64,000 bases of DNA, taken from contig NZ_JBKEAE010000063.1 of assembly GCF_047971885.1 (NCBI RefSeq), positions 37,242-101,241 on the forward strand, in the 5' to 3' direction. The notes under the pieces were generated by a model. That model had not been told where the DNA came from, ran no database searches, and saw only the letters and a program-made list of their open reading frames with translations. Position 1 is the stretch's first letter, and every line of letters starts with the position of its first letter. The stretch is from Tropicimonas sp047971885. GTDB taxonomy: Bacteria > Pseudomonadota > Alphaproteobacteria > Rhodobacterales > Rhodobacteraceae. The position numbers were made by a program, and so were the translations under genes. Of this stretch, positions 7,967 to 16,726 are shown one piece after another.

Positions 7967-9571
7967 ATGCTGCTGAACGTGGAAAAACTCAGGATCGAGG
8001 CGCGGGGAGAAGAGGGCTGGAAGCCAATCCTCCACGGTGTCGACCTGCAGGTTGCACGCGGCGAGGTTGTCGGGCTGATCGGTGAATCGGGCGCGGGAAA
8101 ATCGACACTGGGCCTTGCCGCGCTGGGGTTCGTGCAGGGTGGCCTGCGCTTTGCCGGTGGCCGCGTTCTGTTCGACGGCACAGACCTGTTGCGTCTTTCC
8201 GAACGTCGGCGGCGGGCGCTCCGCGGTCGCCGCGTGGCCTATGTCGCTCAGTCGGCGGCAGCCAGCTTCAACCCGGCGTGGCGCCTGCTCGACCAGTTCT
8301 GCGAAGGCCCGGCGATCCACGGCACAGCGACGCGGGCGGAATCCGAAGCCTTCGCGCAGCAGCTTTATGCCCACATGCACCTGCCCGACCCGGACCGTTT
8401 CGGCCTGCGTTTCCCGCATCAGGTCTCGGGTGGTCAACTGCAGCGCGCGATGGTCGCCATGGCGATGGCCTGCAAACCCGACCTCATCGTCTTCGATGAA
8501 CCTACGACCGCGCTCGATGTCACCACGCAGATCGGGGTTCTCGCTGCCATCCGTCAGGCGGTCGAGGAGACGGGAACGGCCGGGATCTACATCACCCACG
8601 ACCTTGCCGTGGTTGCGCAGATGGCCGACCGCATCAAGGTCATGCGTCACGGGCGGGAGGTCGAGGAAGCGCCGACGCGCCGGATGATCGAGGCACCGGC
8701 CGAAGATTATACGCGCAGCCTCTGGGCCGTCCGGGAGTTTCGCCGCAATGCCCACCGGCTGCCGGCGGCAAGCGCAGCGACCATCCGGGTCGAGAACGTG
8801 ACCGCCGGTTATGGCTCCATCGATGTGCTGCATGATGTCAGCTTCGACGTCCCGCATGGTGCAACCGTCGCCGTGGTGGGTGAATCCGGCTCGGGCAAGT
8901 CGACGATGGCGCGCGTCATCACCGGCCTTCTGCCCCCGCGCAGGGGCGTCATCGCGTTGAACGGCGCCCCGCTGCCACCGCGTCTGGAACAGCGGACGCG
9001 GGAACAGAAGCGTGCGGTGCAGATGATCTACCAGATGGCCGACACGGCGCTGAACCCGCGCCAGACCATCCGCCAGATCCTGTCGCGGCCGCTGAAGTTC
9101 TATCTCGGCCTTTCCGGCCGCAGTTGCGAGGTGCGACTGTGTGAACTGATGGAGCAGGTCGAACTGGACCCCGCCCTTTTTCTCGACCGTCTGCCCGGCG
9201 AACTTTCCGGCGGGCAGAAACAGCGCATCGGAATCGCCCGCGCCCTTGCAGCCGATCCCGCCTTCATCATCTGCGACGAGGTAACAAGCGCGCTGGACCA
9301 GATCGTGGCCGAAGGCATCCTGCGGCTGCTGAGCCGGCTTCAGGATGCAACCGGCGTTTCGTACATGTTCATCACCCACGATATCGCCACCGTCCGCGCC
9401 ATCGCCGATCAGGTTGTGGTCATGCGCGGCGGGCGTGTGATGGACTACGGAACCACGGCCGAGGCGATGGATCCGCCGCGTAACGATTACACGCGCGAAT
9501 TGCTGCGCTCGGTTCCGCAAATGGACCCGGATTGGCTGACCCGGCGCATCGCAGAGGGAGTAGCGTCATGA
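7967..9571 (+). CDS. Double ABC ATPase (DppD-DppF fusion)
   Basis: The 534-aa protein carries two nucleotide-binding domains in one chain. Domain 1 (about 1-240) has Walker A G-E-S-G-A-G-K-S-T and signature V-S-G-G-Q. Domain 2 (about 265-520) has Walker A G-E-S-G-S-G-K-S-T and L-S-G-G-Q-K-Q-R. Both have D-E-P/D-E-V Walker B regions and H-loop histidines (T-H-D). It energises the Dpp-type importer. Its stop overlaps the next ATG. Confidence 0.92.
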   Translation: MLLNVEKLRIEARGEEGWKPILHGVDLQVARGEVVGLIGESGAGKSTLGLAALGFVQGGLRFAGGRVLFDGTDLLRLSERRRRALRGRRVAYVAQSAAASFNPAWRLLDQFCEGPAIHGTATRAESEAFAQQLYAHMHLPDPDRFGLRFPHQVSGGQLQRAMVAMAMACKPDLIVFDEPTTALDVTTQIGVLAAIRQAVEETGTAGIYITHDLAVVAQMADRIKVMRHGREVEEAPTRRMIEAPAEDYTRSLWAVREFRRNAHRLPAASAATIRVENVTAGYGSIDVLHDVSFDVPHGATVAVVGESGSGKSTMARVITGLLPPRRGVIALNGAPLPPRLEQRTREQKRAVQMIYQMADTALNPRQTIRQILSRPLKFYLGLSGRSCEVRLCELMEQVELDPALFLDRLPGELSGGQKQRIGIARALAADPAFIICDEVTSALDQIVAEGILRLLSRLQDATGVSYMFITHDIATVRAIADQVVVMRGGRVMDYGTTAEAMDPPRNDYTRELLRSVPQMDPDWLTRRIAEGVAS

Positions 9572-10443
9572 TCCGCGACCCGGAGGTGCTCGACTTCATC
9601 GCCCGGAGCGAGGCCGCTTATCCGGCCGGGTCCAACGGCGCCCCGATTGCGTACAACCGCCGTGCCTACGACGAGATGTGCGCGGTGTTCCGCGCGCCTC
9701 GACCCCCATCGCTGGTGGTGGAGGATCGCGATATCGGTGGCGTGCCCTGCCGCATCTACGGTGCGCAAACGCCGGTGGCGGTGGTCTATTTCCACGGCGG
9801 GGGTTTTGTGGTCGGCGGGCTCGACAGCCACGATGATGTCTGTGCCGAACTTGCGGATGCGACGGGGCTGCAGGTGGTTTCGGTGGATTACCGGCTGGCG
9901 CCGGAACACCGCTGGCCAGCGCAGATGGACGATGCTTGCGCGGTGTGGGCAGCGCTCGGCCGGCCCGCAATTGTGGTGGGCGATAGCGCAGGCGGCATGC
10001 TGGCCGCCGCCCTGTGCCTTGCATCGCGTGGAAATCACCAGCCGCTTGGTCAGGTGCTGATCTATCCCGGGCTCGGCGGAGACGGCACAGCCCCCTCCTA
10101 TCGCGAGAATGCGGAAGCGCCGATGCTGCGCACCGACGATCTGGGGGCCTATCAGCTGGCACTGCATGGCGACGCGCCGGTGACCGACCCTCTCGCCCGA
10201 CCGCTTCAGGTACCCGATCTGTCCGGCGCCGCCCCCGCCTTCGTCGTGACGGCGGATGTCGACCCCCTGCGCGACGACGGCGTCCGCTATGTCCAGCGGC
10301 TTGCCGAATCCGGCGTCGCGGCTGTTCTCCGGAACGAACCCGAACTTCCCCACGGATTCCTGCGCGCCCGCAGGTCGTGTGACCGCGCCAGAAGGAGCTT
10401 TCTCGCCATCGCGGCATCCGTCGCAGGCTTTGCGGCCAGTTGA
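9568..10443 (+). CDS. Alpha/beta hydrolase, hormone-sensitive-lipase family esterase (possible acylcarnitine esterase)
   Basis: The 291-aa protein starts at ATG 9568 inside the previous stop. HSL-family residues are all present: oxyanion motif H-G-G-G (from His76), nucleophile G-D-S-A-G-G (Ser140), Asp232 in D-P-L-R-D-D-G and His262 in P-H-G-F. Last gene of the carnitine operon. Pseudomonas aeruginosa uses an alpha/beta hydrolase (HocS) to split short-chain acylcarnitines, so the analogous role is a reasonable inference here. General esterase is all the sequence proves. Confidence 0.8.
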   Translation: MIRDPEVLDFIARSEAAYPAGSNGAPIAYNRRAYDEMCAVFRAPRPPSLVVEDRDIGGVPCRIYGAQTPVAVVYFHGGGFVVGGLDSHDDVCAELADATGLQVVSVDYRLAPEHRWPAQMDDACAVWAALGRPAIVVGDSAGGMLAAALCLASRGNHQPLGQVLIYPGLGGDGTAPSYRENAEAPMLRTDDLGAYQLALHGDAPVTDPLARPLQVPDLSGAAPAFVVTADVDPLRDDGVRYVQRLAESGVAAVLRNEPELPHGFLRARRSCDRARRSFLAIAASVAGFAAS

Positions 10444-10634
10444 CCCGACAGCAGAGGTGCCGTGCCAGCCCGTCTGTTTGGCAGGCTGCCGAAAAGCCCA
10501 CGCTCGGCGCGGTTTGTGCAACACGAGCCGCTCACTTGGGCAGGCCCATTCAAGGCCCGCACTATCCTGCCTGTGCAGGTTGTGGCGGGTTTGCTATCAT
10601 TCTGCCCGGTACAGCAGGCGAGGTTTACGGTGTC

Positions 10635-11390
10635 ATGCAACGCGCCGAAGCGAGACAGAGCGCCGGATCCGGCACCGACGAGCGGCCACCCAGGCTCCTG
10701 TTTGTCGAGGACGACGGCAAGCTTGGCGATTTTCTGGTGCGCTACTTCACCGACGAAGGCTATGATGTGCGGCTGGCGCGTAGCGGCCCCGAGATGCGCA
10801 TCGAGCTGGAACCCGGGGAGGTCGATCTGGTGATCCTCGACATTGGGCTTCCGGGGCGCGACGACGGCTATTCGCTGGCGCGGGAACTGAAGCGAACGGG
10901 CGATCCCGGCATCCTGTTTCTTTCGGCGCGGCAAGAGGCGCTGGATCGGATTATCGGGCTGGAAATCGGGGCCGATGATTTTATTGTCAAACCGTTCGAG
11001 CCGCGCGAGTTGCTGGCCCGCATCCGCGCGGTGCTGCGCCGTCTTCGGGGCGACCGCCGTGGCGCACCGAACGACGCGCAGCACTGCCTGAAGTTCGGAA
11101 ACTGGCGGTTGGATCTCGATGCGCGGCTTCTGCGCGATGCCGGCGGCCGCATCCAGGAACTGACGACGCAGGAATTCAACCTGCTCAGTGCGCTGGCACA
11201 GCGACCGGGCCGTGTGTTGAGTCGCGATCAGCTGCTTGATCTGACGGTCAGCCGGCACTGGTCGCCCTATGACCGTTCGGTCGATGTGATGATCGCCAAG
11301 ATCCGGCGCAAGATTGGCGATACCGACCCCGTCCGCCGCCGCATCCATACCATTCGCGGCGCAGGCTACATGTTCTCGCCCGAGCCCTGA
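10635..11390 (+). CDS. OmpR/PhoB-family response regulator
   Basis: ATG 10635 gives 251 aa; longer in-frame extension upstream lacks homology. Receiver domain has F-V-E-D-D-G, phospho-acceptor Asp69 in V-I-L-D-I-G-L-P-G, and F-I-V-K-P-F-E-P-R-E-L. The C-terminal winged helix has L-T-T-Q-E-F-N-L-L and R-S-V-D-V-M-I-A-K-I-R-R-K-I. It runs convergently into the REC-kinase gene with a 25-bp overlap, so expression of the two may interfere. Likely the DNA-binding output of the amide-locus phosphorelay; that pairing is inferred from position. Confidence 0.85.
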   Translation: MQRAEARQSAGSGTDERPPRLLFVEDDGKLGDFLVRYFTDEGYDVRLARSGPEMRIELEPGEVDLVILDIGLPGRDDGYSLARELKRTGDPGILFLSARQEALDRIIGLEIGADDFIVKPFEPRELLARIRAVLRRLRGDRRGAPNDAQHCLKFGNWRLDLDARLLRDAGGRIQELTTQEFNLLSALAQRPGRVLSRDQLLDLTVSRHWSPYDRSVDVMIAKIRRKIGDTDPVRRRIHTIRGAGYMFSPEP

Positions 11391-12514
11391 CCCCCTCCGC
11401 TTTCGCGGAAGCCGAGACAGGGCAGGTCGAGTACGGCGCGCGCGCCGCTACCAGCAGCGTTTTCAATGCGGAACTGTCCGCCAAGCTGCAATGCCATGTG
11501 CTGAATCACCGACAGGCCCAGCCCCGTTCCGTCGGATTTCGTGCTGAACATCGGTTCCAGCGCCCGTTGCAGCCCCTGGGCAGAAAAGCCGGGACCATTG
11601 TCGCTGACGCTCAGCCGCGCGTAAAGACCGCCAAGCCCGACCACCTCCAGCCGGATCGTGACCTGTCCGCGCCCGCCGGTCGCGTCGCGCGCATTGATCA
11701 GAAGGTTCACCACGGCGGTTTCGATCTGGCCGAAATCGGCGGGAGCGAGGACTGCGGTTTCCGGCAGATCCAGCTGCAACGTCATGTCCGCGCAGAGCGT
11801 GCGCCGTAGCATCGTCGTGGCGGCGGCGACAGGTCTGCGCAGGTCGATCGCTTCGATGTTCGGGCCGCGACTTCGCGCAAACTCCATCAGGTTGGATACC
11901 AGATCGGAGGCTGTCGCCGCGGCCTCCCGCGCATCGCCCAGATAAGGGCGCAACCGATCGTCCGCAGGCATCCGGTCCGCGATAACGGCCAGATTGGCCT
12001 GGATGACTGCCAGCATGTTCCTGAAGTCATGCGACAGGCCCGTCGCCAGCTGCGACGCCGCCTCGATCTGTCGCAGCAGTGCAAGCTGGGTCTGCGCCTG
12101 CAGTTTCTCCCGGCGCAGGTCCGTCATCAGGTAGCACCGCTCCAGCACCTGCAACAATTCGTCCAGAAAGAAGGGCTTGCGAAGATAGTCGTAGGCCCCG
12201 GCTTTCAGCGCAGCCACCGCGCTGTCAACGGTCGCATAGGCGGTCATGATGATCAGCACCATCTCTGGCCGGCGGACGCGCAGTTCCCGTGCCAGTTCGG
12301 TCCCGTCTCCGTCGCCCAGCCGGATATCCAGCAGCACGACCTCGCATTCGCAGGTCGCGGCCATCGCCAATGCCTCGGCTCGTCCGTGCACGATCGCGCA
12401 GTCCACCCCTTCGAGGGCCAGCGCGCGCGAGGTCGAGACCGTGAAGTCGACGTCGTCGTCGACAATCAGCAATTGGCGGCGCGGGGCGGTTTCGGTATGC
12501 GCACCGGTGCTCAT
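11366..12514 (-). CDS. Hybrid REC-histidine kinase (receiver domain at N-terminus)
   Basis: The 382-aa protein has a receiver domain (about 12-130: D-D-D, Asp63 in L-L-D-I-R-L-G-D-G, Lys113 in L-R-K-P-F). A coiled linker with Q-A-Q-T-Q follows, then a dimerisation/phosphotransfer helix with G-L-S-H-D-F-R-N (His162) and an HATPase_c domain (N-L-L-I-N-A-R-D-A, D-N-G-P-G-F, G-T-G-L-G-L-S). No membrane segment. Its ATG overlaps the stop of the transporter-kinase gene upstream, so the two are co-translated. It could accept phosphate on REC from that kinase and pass it to the response regulator at 10635. Confidence 0.87.
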   Translation of the reverse strand: MSTGAHTETAPRRQLLIVDDDVDFTVSTSRALALEGVDCAIVHGRAEALAMAATCECEVVLLDIRLGDGDGTELARELRVRRPEMVLIIMTAYATVDSAVAALKAGAYDYLRKPFFLDELLQVLERCYLMTDLRREKLQAQTQLALLRQIEAASQLATGLSHDFRNMLAVIQANLAVIADRMPADDRLRPYLGDAREAAATASDLVSNLMEFARSRGPNIEAIDLRRPVAAATTMLRRTLCADMTLQLDLPETAVLAPADFGQIETAVVNLLINARDATGGRGQVTIRLEVVGLGGLYARLSVSDNGPGFSAQGLQRALEPMFSTKSDGTGLGLSVIQHMALQLGGQFRIENAAGSGARAVLDLPCLGFRESGGGQGSGENM

Positions 12515-15180
12515 TGCACCTCCGCAAGGCTGAGGCGCATGATCGTGCCTCCCGCGCCGGTGCGTTCGACCCAGGCATCGCCGCCGTGCATCTGCGCCAC
12601 GCGGCGCACCAGCGTCAGCCCCAGACCGACACCCGTCGCCTTGGTGGTTACCAGCGGGTCGAAAGCGCGCGCGCGGATCTCGGGCGACAGGCCGGGCCCG
12701 TTATCCTCGACCTCGATGATGCAACGCCCGGTTTCGCGAAAGGCGCGCAAAGACAGGTGCGGCGGAATGCCGTTGCGAGTGGCGGATTCGGCGGCCTGCC
12801 AGCCATTCTCGACAAGATTGCGAATGGCGAACTGCAGCCGCGCCGGATCGCAGCGCAGCCGCATGTCCGGGGTCACCGCCAGCGTGATCGCCTCCCGCGC
12901 CGGATGCTCGTCGATCAGCGACGCAAGCCAGTCACGCAGATCGACCGGTACCGTCTCGTGGGCGCCCTGCCGGGTAAAATCCAGCAGGATGTCGATGATC
13001 CGGCTACAGCGCCCGATGCTGCGCCGGATGCGGGCAACATCCTCTTCGACCTCGGGGCCGAGACCGGGCGCGCGCGACAGCACCTCGACCGAGCTCGAGA
13101 TCGTGCCCAGCGGGTTGCGCAATTCGTGGCTTACGGTCGCGGCGACCTCGCCTACGGCGGCGAGGCGCTGGCGAACCGCCAGCTCGCGTTGGGTCGTACC
13201 CAACCGGCGCAGCGCATCCAGAAGATCCTCTTCGGTCAGGCGGCGGCGTTCGTTGGCCATCACCGCCCAGGATGCGAACAGCGCCACCAGCGGCGCGGAC
13301 CCCAATAACAGTGTCATGGCAAGAGCGCGATTGTCCGGGTGGACGACAATTTGCCTAGCGCCCAGCGAGATCGCGCCAATGGCCAGCATCGTCCCCAGAA
13401 ACACCGCCACAATCTGCCATACCCGTCGCCCCAGCCGCGGCGACACCCTGTGCAACCGTACCGCACCCGCCACCGGGGCCAGCGTACCGGCATCACCCTC
13501 GGGCGCGCGCTTGCAATAGTCGCGGCAATGCGACTCCAGACTGCAGCACAGCGAACAGATAGGGCGTTCGTAGAATGTGCAATAAGCCATGTCGCGGGTC
13601 TCGTAGCCGTGGCTGCAGATCGCGCATTCGCAACGGTCGCGGCGGGTAAAGACATGGGCCGGGCGCGCAAGATAACCGGCACCGCCGCGCACCAGTCCGA
13701 TCAGGCACGCAGCGACCAGCGACAGCACAAAGGCGATGGGTGCCGACCACGCCTGCGCCGGAGCGCCCCCGGCGCCAAAATAGAGCGCCAGCCCGACGAG
13801 TCCGCCAACCGCCATGCCGCCACAGCCGATGGGGTTGAAATCGGGCAGGTAGGCGCGCTTGAACTCGATCCGTGTCGGGCTGATGCCAAGGGGTTTCAGG
13901 ATCGCCAGATCGCAAAACAGCGCCCCGAGCCATGCCATCGCCAGGTTGGCATAAATCGCCAGCACCGCTTCGAGCGTGGCAAAGACCCCCATCAGCATCA
14001 GCGCGCAACTGATGGCGATATGCCACCATAGCCAGATCAGCCGCCCCGGATGATAGCGGGTGAGACGCAGAAAGAAATTGGACTGCGCCAGCGATCCCGC
14101 ATAGGCGTTGGTCACGTTGATCTTGATCTGGGCAATCAGCACATAGATTGTCGCCACCAGAAGTGCCGCCTGCGGACCCAGCAGATATTCATAGGCGTGA
14201 CGAAACATGCCGATCGGTTCTACCGCCATGTCCGGCGCCATCCCGGCACCGATAGCCAGCCAGGCCAGAAAGCTGCCCATCAGGATCTTGGTTCCTCCGA
14301 TCAGGATCCAGCCCGGCCCCGCCAGGATCAGCGCACCCCACCAGCGCAGCCGCGTGGTGGTGGCCCTCGGCGGCAGAAAGCGCAGGTAATCGACCTGCTC
14401 GCCGATCTGCAGGGTCAGGGCGCACAACACCCCGATGGCCGCCCCCAGCGAGAGCACATCGAGCTCTGGCCCGGGTGCCGCCAGCCAATGCCGCGCTGCC
14501 CCCGGATCGCTCAGTGCGATGGCGACAAAGGGTAAAAGCCCGAGCACGATCCATGGCAGTTGCGTCGCCCGCTGAAACCGGGAAATGACCGTCATGCCCC
14601 GCGACGCGATCGGCAGGATCACCAATGCGGACAGCAGATAGCCCACGGGCAGCGGCAGCCCGAAAGCCATCAGAAGCGCCTGACCGATGATCACCCCTTC
14701 GAGCGCGAAAAAGATGATCGTGTAGCTGGCATAGATCAGCGAGGTGATCGCCGAGCCGATATAGCCGAAGCCCGCGCCGCGTGTCAGCAGATCCATGTCC
14801 ACATGGGCGCGCGCAGCGTGATAGGCAATGGGCAGGCTGGTCACGAAAATGAAGACCGACGCCAGCAGCACCGCCACCACCGTGGTCTGAATGCCCCAGG
14901 ACAGCGTCAGCGCCGCCCCGATCGCCTCCAGCGCCAGAAACGAAATTCCGCCGATTGCGGTATGGGCAATGGTGGCCGTATTCCAGCGCCGATAAGAGGC
15001 CGGGGCGTAGCGCAGCGCGTAATCCTCGATCGTTTCATCCGCGACCCATGACTGATAGCTGCGCGGCGCAGGCTCCAGCCCCGGAAAATTGCCCCCGGTT
15101 TCGCGATCCTTCTCGCCGCCCTGCGGCACCGGCGCCCGGCTGGCAAGGCCGGACGGCGCGACCGCCCCGCTTGTGTTCAT
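12511..15180 (-). CDS. NCS1-family transporter fused to a histidine kinase, with Cys-rich linker
   Basis: Start ATG 15180 follows a strong GGGGGGAGGAA, giving 889 aa. Residues about 60-500 are a purine-cytosine-permease-like (NCS1) transporter of roughly 12 TM helices. Residues about 512-556 are a Cys-rich segment (C-E-C-A-I-C, C-x-x-C-C, H-C-x-x-x-C) suited to metal binding or redox sensing. Two more TM segments lead to HisKA (His685 in V-S-H-E-L-R-N-P) and HATPase_c (N-L-V-E-N, D-N-G-P-G-L, G-V-G-L-G-L). SSS-transporter kinases such as CbrA are the better known analogue. It lies divergent from formamidase and likely senses an amide, urea derivative or nucleobase at the membrane; the ligand is inferred. 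Confidence 0.9.
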   Translation of the reverse strand: MNTSGAVAPSGLASRAPVPQGGEKDRETGGNFPGLEPAPRSYQSWVADETIEDYALRYAPASYRRWNTATIAHTAIGGISFLALEAIGAALTLSWGIQTTVVAVLLASVFIFVTSLPIAYHAARAHVDMDLLTRGAGFGYIGSAITSLIYASYTIIFFALEGVIIGQALLMAFGLPLPVGYLLSALVILPIASRGMTVISRFQRATQLPWIVLGLLPFVAIALSDPGAARHWLAAPGPELDVLSLGAAIGVLCALTLQIGEQVDYLRFLPPRATTTRLRWWGALILAGPGWILIGGTKILMGSFLAWLAIGAGMAPDMAVEPIGMFRHAYEYLLGPQAALLVATIYVLIAQIKINVTNAYAGSLAQSNFFLRLTRYHPGRLIWLWWHIAISCALMLMGVFATLEAVLAIYANLAMAWLGALFCDLAILKPLGISPTRIEFKRAYLPDFNPIGCGGMAVGGLVGLALYFGAGGAPAQAWSAPIAFVLSLVAACLIGLVRGGAGYLARPAHVFTRRDRCECAICSHGYETRDMAYCTFYERPICSLCCSLESHCRDYCKRAPEGDAGTLAPVAGAVRLHRVSPRLGRRVWQIVAVFLGTMLAIGAISLGARQIVVHPDNRALAMTLLLGSAPLVALFASWAVMANERRRLTEEDLLDALRRLGTTQRELAVRQRLAAVGEVAATVSHELRNPLGTISSSVEVLSRAPGLGPEVEEDVARIRRSIGRCSRIIDILLDFTRQGAHETVPVDLRDWLASLIDEHPAREAITLAVTPDMRLRCDPARLQFAIRNLVENGWQAAESATRNGIPPHLSLRAFRETGRCIIEVEDNGPGLSPEIRARAFDPLVTTKATGVGLGLTLVRRVAQMHGGDAWVERTGAGGTIMRLSLAEVQ

Positions 15181-15210
15181 TTCCTCCCCCCGCCGAACAT
15201 TCCGCTTCAC

Positions 15211-15435
15211 GGACCGCCGGTCTTGTGACGTTCAGCCTAGCGCGCTTTTTTCGGTCTGTGAATTGCCATCCCTCGGTTGGCCGACAAGAGCTTTCCGGGT
15301 TCGGTTACAAAAAATTACAAAACGCGCCGTTTGCGAACGCATCCCGGTTACACGGCACGCGCAGGCTTGTGACGGGCGCGACCGCCCCCTGTCAGGCTGT
15401 CAGGCGGCGCGATCCCCGGACACAGGGAGGACACG
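15211..15435. promoter_or_regulatory. Divergent control region between sensor kinase and formamidase
   Basis: These 225 bp separate divergent genes. CTTGTGACG occurs at 15222-15230 and again at 15366-15374, and CGGTTACA occurs twice (about 15300 and 15347), the first next to an AT-rich stretch with runs of A. These direct repeats are candidate sites for the local response regulator. No clear sigma-54 element was found. Confidence 0.35.
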
Positions 15436-16662
15436 ATGTCGAAGACTGTTTTCAAGGTCGATCTGAACAAGGCGCCAGAAGATGCGGCGATCAAGACGCA
15501 TAACCGCTGGCACCCCGATATCCCGATGGTTGAGACCTTCAAGCCCGGCGAGGTGCTGCGGGTCGAGTGATCTGAGTGGTCGTGCGGCCAGATCGGCGAC
15601 TACGACAGCGCCAACGATATCCGCGATGTCGATCTGACGCGTGGTCACTTCCTGTCGGGTCCCTTCGGTTTCGAGGGTGCCGAACCGGGCGACCTGCTGG
15701 TCGTCGACATTCTGGATATCGGCGCGCTGGAGGATTCCCGCTGGGGATTCAACGGGCTTTTCGCCAAGGAAAACGGCGGCGGCTTTCTGACCGAACACTA
15801 CCCCGATGCAACAAAGTCGATCTGGGATTTCGAGGGGATCTATACGACCTCGCGCCATATCCCGGGCGTGCGCTATCCGGGGCTGATCCATCCCGGCCTT
15901 ATCGGCTGCCTGCCCGATCATAAATTGCTGGCCGAGGCGAACCGGCGCGAGGCGGCACTGATTGCCACCGATCCCGACCGGGTACCGCCGCTGGCTGCAC
16001 CACCGCACGCGGCGACGGCTCTGATGGGACAGATGACGGGGATGGCCGCGCAATCCGCCGCTGCCGAGGCCTGGCGCACCGTGCCACCGCGCGAACATGG
16101 CGGCAATTGCGACATCAAGAACCTGTCGCGCGGATCGAAGGTCTATTTCCCGGTCTACGTGAAGGGTGGCGGGCTTTCGATGGGCGATATCCATTTCAGC
16201 CAGGGCGATGGCGAGATCACCTTCTGCGGCGCCATCGAAATGGCCGGCTGGATCGAGATCAAGGTCGATATCATCAAGGGCGGCATGTCGAAATACGGCG
16301 TCGTCAATCCGATCTTCCGCCCCTCGCCGATTGATCCGCATTTCGACGACTACCTGATCTTCGAAGGCATCTCGGTCGACGAGCACACCGGCGAGCAGTA
16401 TTATCTGGATGCCCATGTGGCCTATCGCCGGGCCTGCCTGAACGCCATCGAATATCTGAAGAAGTTCGGCTATTCCGGTGAGCAGGCCTACATGATCCTT
16501 GGCACCGCTCCGGTCGAGGGCCGCATAGCCGGCATCGTCGATATCCCGAATGTCTGCGCCACGCTGGCCATCCCCACCGGGATCTTCGATTTCGATATCC
16601 GTCCCAACGGCGACGGGCCGAAACGCTCGGTTCCGGAAGTAGCCGTTGCGCAAACAAGCTGA
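15436..16662 (+). pseudogene. fmdA: Formamidase/acetamidase (FmdA) interrupted by one in-frame UGA at a normally-Cys codon (nonsense or recoding)
   Basis: From ATG 15436 (SD GGGAGG) the frame encodes a full-length FmdA/AmdA-type amidase of 408 codons except for a single TGA at codon 45 (15568-15570). It begins with H-N-R-W-H-P-D-I-P, and after the TGA continues unbroken to TAG-free sequence with S-A-N-D-I-R-D-V-D-L, S-G-P, G-D-L-L-V-V-D-I-L-D-I-G, F-S-Q-G-D-G-E-I and F-C-G-A-I-E-M. The TGA falls in V-E-*-S-E-W; homologues such as mycobacterial acetamidase read E-C-x-E-W there, so it replaces Cys. The remaining 363 codons are intact. Options are recent nonsense mutation, sequencing error, or selenocysteine. 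An alternative internal start (GTG 15868) would lose about a third of the enzyme. The enzyme hydrolyses formamide or short amides to ammonia and the acid. Confidence 0.85.
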
Positions 16663-16673
16663 GCAAGCCTGTT

Positions 16674-16706
16674 CCGCGCCCGTCCGGCATGCCGGTATGG
16701 GCGCGG
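16674..16706. repeat. Strong hairpin between fmdA and the amide channel gene
   Basis: CCGCGCCC (16674-16681) pairs perfectly with GGGCGCGG (16699-16706), enclosing the palindrome CCGGCATGCCGG. No T-run follows; GGAGG of the next gene starts 10 bases later. It may stabilise the fmdA message end or lower read-through rather than act as a classic terminator. Confidence 0.5.
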
Positions 16707-16726
16707 GCTGAAAAGGAGGCCAACTC

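Noticed and set aside
7898..9520. 540-codon open frame on the minus strand
   Set aside because: Antisense to the double ABC ATPase gene; no domain homology.
15211..15435. Sigma-54 promoter before fmdA
   Set aside because: A GGCACG...TTGT match has the wrong spacing (7 rather than 4 bases) and no enhancer-binding regulator is nearby.
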